Of a stretch of DNA of 6,511 nucleotides, positions 4,525 through 6,511 are shown in pieces (position 1 is the first letter of the stretch; each line of letters opens with the position of its first letter). The DNA is from Micavibrio aeruginosavorus. GTDB lineage: Bacteria > Pseudomonadota > Alphaproteobacteria > Micavibrionales > Micavibrionaceae. A program made the position numbers and the translations under genes. The stretch lies in contig QFOT01000127.1 of the NCBI GenBank assembly GCA_003241285.1, positions 1 to 6,511 on the forward strand, read 5' to 3'. The notes under the pieces are model-generated. The model searched no databases. It had not been told where the DNA came from and saw only the letters and a program-made list of their open reading frames with translations.

Positions 4525-5831
4525 CGATAAATTTTTTTAAATGGTCGGAAATTTCCGATAGTGACAAATCCCGCATCCTTAAACGCTCGCAGGAAACGAT
4601 CGAAGGCGTTTTGGATGTCGTCCGCCCGATTATTGAAGACGTTAAGGATAACGGCGATGCCGCCCTTATCCGTTACGCCAAAAAATTCGACGGGGCGGAT
4701 CTGTCGTCTTTAAGAGTAACGGAAGAGGAATTCGCAGAAGCGGAAACCTTGATCGCACCCGATTTGAAAGCCGCGATCGATCACGGCGTCCGCAATGTTA
4801 AAAAACTGCATGCCGAACAAATGCGCCGCGTCGAAACTGAATGGATGATAGAAGTCGAACCCGGCGTTTTCGCCGGAGAAAAAGTAACGCCCGTATCGTC
4901 GATCGGACTATATGTTCCTCGCGGCAAAAACGCTTATCCTTCCGCATTATATATGCTGGCAATCCCCGCGGTTTTGGCGGGCGTGCCGAAAATCGTCATT
5001 GTCACCCCGCCGACAGCCGACGGAAAATGCGATCCCGCCTGTCTTTACGCTGCAAAAATTTCCGGCGTTACCGATATTTATAAAGCCGGGGGCGCACAGG
5101 CAATTGCTGCTCTTGCCCATGGAACGGAATCAATTCCGAAAGTCGCCAAAGTCGTCGGCCCCGGCTCTTCCTATGTCGCCGCCGCAAAACTTTTGCTTTC
5201 TTCACTGATCGATGCCGGCATGCCCGCCGGTCCGTCAGAAGCTATCGTGCTCTGCGATGAATTTGCCGATCCGCACAATACCATCCTTGATCTCCTTAAT
5301 GAAGCCGAGCATGGACCGGATTCAGCCGGCATATTACTGACGCATGACGAGAAACTGGCGCGGTATGTTCTGGACAATCTGCCTGCCGCTATCGACGCCC
5401 TGCCGGAAAAGCAGGCGAACTGGCTGCGTACGGTTTTCTCGACCTTCGGCGCGATCATTGTTACGGAGTCGGTTCAGCAATCGATTGAAATTTCCAATCT
5501 TTATGCGCCCGAACATTTGCTGCTGAAAGTCCGTAACCCGGAGAGCTATTTGCCGCAAGTTAAAAATGCAGGCGAGGTTTTGATCGGCGAACATACGGCT
5601 TTTTCTCTTGGCAATTTTGCTATCGGGATCAATCACGTATTGCCGACGGGTGGCTGGGCGCATTCCTATTCCTGTACATCGGTCTGGGATTTCCTGAAAC
5701 GTACCTCGCTGTCACGCGTGACGTCGGAAGGATTCGTGTCGCTGGCTGAAACAGTCACGGCGATCACCGATTATGAAGGCTTCCCGGCGCATAAAAACGC
5801 GGTAATCCAGCGCAAGCTTCATAAATCCTAA
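4521..5831 (+). CDS. hisD: Histidinol dehydrogenase HisD, divergent at zinc-ligand positions
   Basis: HisD oxidises histidinol through histidinal to histidine with two NAD+ and a zinc ion. The 436 residues cover the whole family length. Landmarks in order are GLYVPRG (129-135), AGGAQAIAALAHGTESIP (189-206), GPGSSYVAAAK (213-223, where GPGN is usual), MPAGPSE (234-240), NEAEHGPDS (260-268), the catalytic YAPEH with E331 and H332, INHVLPTGG (370-378), and EGFPAH with H424. Compared with Escherichia coli HisD as I remember it, the zinc ligands H262 and H419 are kept (H264, H424), but Q259 is Glu (E261) and D360 is Asn (N365). The constant offset of five for E326, D360 and H419 supports the alignment. 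It may be a true HisD of a variant subfamily or a paralogue with another alcohol substrate. The start overlaps the preceding stop, with only a weak ribosome site. Confidence 0.9.
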   Translation: MTINFFKWSEISDSDKSRILKRSQETIEGVLDVVRPIIEDVKDNGDAALIRYAKKFDGADLSSLRVTEEEFAEAETLIAPDLKAAIDHGVRNVKKLHAEQMRRVETEWMIEVEPGVFAGEKVTPVSSIGLYVPRGKNAYPSALYMLAIPAVLAGVPKIVIVTPPTADGKCDPACLYAAKISGVTDIYKAGGAQAIAALAHGTESIPKVAKVVGPGSSYVAAAKLLLSSLIDAGMPAGPSEAIVLCDEFADPHNTILDLLNEAEHGPDSAGILLTHDEKLARYVLDNLPAAIDALPEKQANWLRTVFSTFGAIIVTESVQQSIEISNLYAPEHLLLKVRNPESYLPQVKNAGEVLIGEHTAFSLGNFAIGINHVLPTGGWAHSYSCTSVWDFLKRTSLSRVTSEGFVSLAETVTAITDYEGFPAHKNAVIQRKLHKS

Positions 5832-6430
5832 AGAACGCCTTTGGTGCTCGGCAGCTTGCCTTGCGCCTGCGGATCTATCGTCACGGCAGAATGAAGGGCG
5901 CGGGCCGTTGCTTTGAACAGGCACTCGATAATATGATGATTATTGCTGCCATAAATCGTTTCGGCGTGGAAAGTGATGCCGCCTGCCTGAGAGAAGGCCT
6001 GGAAGAATTCACGGAACAATTCGGTTTCCATGGCCGGCCCACCTGCCGCATCGAAGCGGTCGATAGTGAAATTCACGTTCCATACGAGATAGGGACGGTT
6101 TGACAGGTCAAGCGCAACGCGGCTCAAGGTTTCATCCATCGGAACGATGCCATAGCCGTACCGGTTGATACCCGCTTTATCGCCCAGCGCTTTTTTCAGA
6201 GCTTCACCTAATGCGAGACCCGTATCTTCAACCGTATGGTGGGAATCGATATGAAGGTCGCCCGAGCATTCTATTCTAAGGTCGATCAGGCCATGCTTGC
6301 CAAGCTGATCGAGCATATGGTCAAAAAACCCGATCCCCGTCTTAACGCTTGTCTGCCCGGTGCCGTCCAGGTTAATCTCGACGGAAATGGAAGTTTCCTT
6401 GGTCTTCCTGACAACTGAGGCGGTTCTCAT
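5828..6430 (-). CDS. hisB: Imidazoleglycerol-phosphate dehydratase HisB (monofunctional)
   Basis: HisB dehydrates imidazole glycerol phosphate to imidazole acetol phosphate, using manganese bound by histidines and acidic residues in a 24-subunit particle. The 200-residue protein is complete and lacks the N-terminal phosphatase domain of the enteric fusion. Both halves of the internal repeat are visible: FFDHMLDQLGKHG (35-47) and HIDSHHTVEDTG (60-71) in the first, then the MDE element (98-100) and NNHHIIECLFKATARAL (163-179) in the second. It ends with the conserved STKGVL (195-200). The ATG at 6430 overlaps the stop of an upstream membrane-protein gene as TAATG, so it is probably expressed with that gene. 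Its stop overlaps the hisD stop on the other strand by four bases. It is cut off from hisH by the inverted binding-protein/hisD pair. Confidence 0.97.
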   Translation of the reverse strand: MRTASVVRKTKETSISVEINLDGTGQTSVKTGIGFFDHMLDQLGKHGLIDLRIECSGDLHIDSHHTVEDTGLALGEALKKALGDKAGINRYGYGIVPMDETLSRVALDLSNRPYLVWNVNFTIDRFDAAGGPAMETELFREFFQAFSQAGGITFHAETIYGSNNHHIIECLFKATARALHSAVTIDPQAQGKLPSTKGVL

Positions 6431-6511
6431 TACGCTTTCTCTTCATGGCTTGTTTTAATCAGGGAGAACAAGGCCCCTGCCACAAGCGTGCCAACAGTAA
6501 TCGCCAATGAC
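6430..6511 (-). CDS. C-terminal end of a probable membrane protein (partial)
   Basis: The minus strand has an open frame entering from the right edge and ending in TAA at 6432-6430. Its 26 visible residues contain a hydrophobic stretch, LAITVGTLVAGALFSLI, long enough for one membrane helix, followed by a short charged tail, KTSHEEKA. Helix then tail at the C-terminus is usual for a polytopic transporter, but the family cannot be named from this piece. The other two frames hit stops within the fragment. The TAA shares one base with the hisB ATG, which implies co-translation with hisB. It is a real gene end judging by this junction and by composition, but the function is unknown. Confidence 0.6.
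   Translation of the reverse strand, partial: SLAITVGTLVAGALFSLIKTSHEEKA

Noticed and set aside
5171..5663. Long antisense open frames within hisD, and similar ones opposite hisF, hisA and hisB
   Set aside because: They are shadows of strongly coding genes, with no recognisable domains or ribosome sites.
5820..5840. Bidirectional terminator between hisD and hisB
   Set aside because: The genes overlap and no stem followed by a T-run is visible at the junction.

Overview
The window is a histidine-biosynthesis locus, most likely from an alphaproteobacterium. The minus-strand order hisB, hisH, hisA, hisF, hisE is the order typical of that class. HisB is the monofunctional dehydratase and HisE is a stand-alone protein, unlike the fused enteric HisB and HisIE. 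The call rests on gene order and protein style only; no rRNA or other marker is present. The his genes have roughly 50 to 58% G+C.

Layout from left to right. Positions 1 to about 90 read as a fragment of a foreign outer-membrane barrel gene running into the 5' part of hisE, probably a chimeric contig end. From 210 up to 3597 everything is on the minus strand and probably one transcript, read from right to left: hisH, a GNAT acetyltransferase, a MntA/HepT toxin-antitoxin pair, hisA, hisF and hisE. A 99-bp divergent region (3598-3696) separates this from a plus-strand pair, an exported amino-acid-type solute-binding protein and hisD, joined by an ATGA overlap. hisD meets hisB tail to tail with overlapping stop codons. 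hisB (minus) is in turn joined by a TAATG overlap to the C-terminal end of a probable membrane protein that runs off the right edge.

How the genes work together. HisE acts early, removing pyrophosphate from phosphoribosyl-ATP. HisA isomerises ProFAR to PRFAR. HisH (glutaminase) and HisF (cyclase) form the IGP synthase that makes imidazole glycerol phosphate and AICAR. HisB dehydrates imidazole glycerol phosphate, and HisD performs the last two oxidations to histidine. hisG, hisI, hisC and a histidinol-phosphatase are not in the window.

Most worth a second look: (1) an AT-rich MntA/HepT module sits inside the his operon, with the toxin stop codon overlapping the hisA start and no Shine-Dalgarno of hisA's own; (2) HisD has Glu and Asn at two of the four classical zinc-ligand positions; (3) an orphan periplasmic binding protein is translationally coupled to that hisD; (4) a perfect 6-bp inverted repeat with 22-bp arm spacing lies over the presumed hisH promoter. 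No CRISPR array, insertion sequence, tRNA, rRNA or convincing intrinsic terminator was seen. No gene-free stretch exceeds 300 bases; the longest is the 99-bp divergent region.
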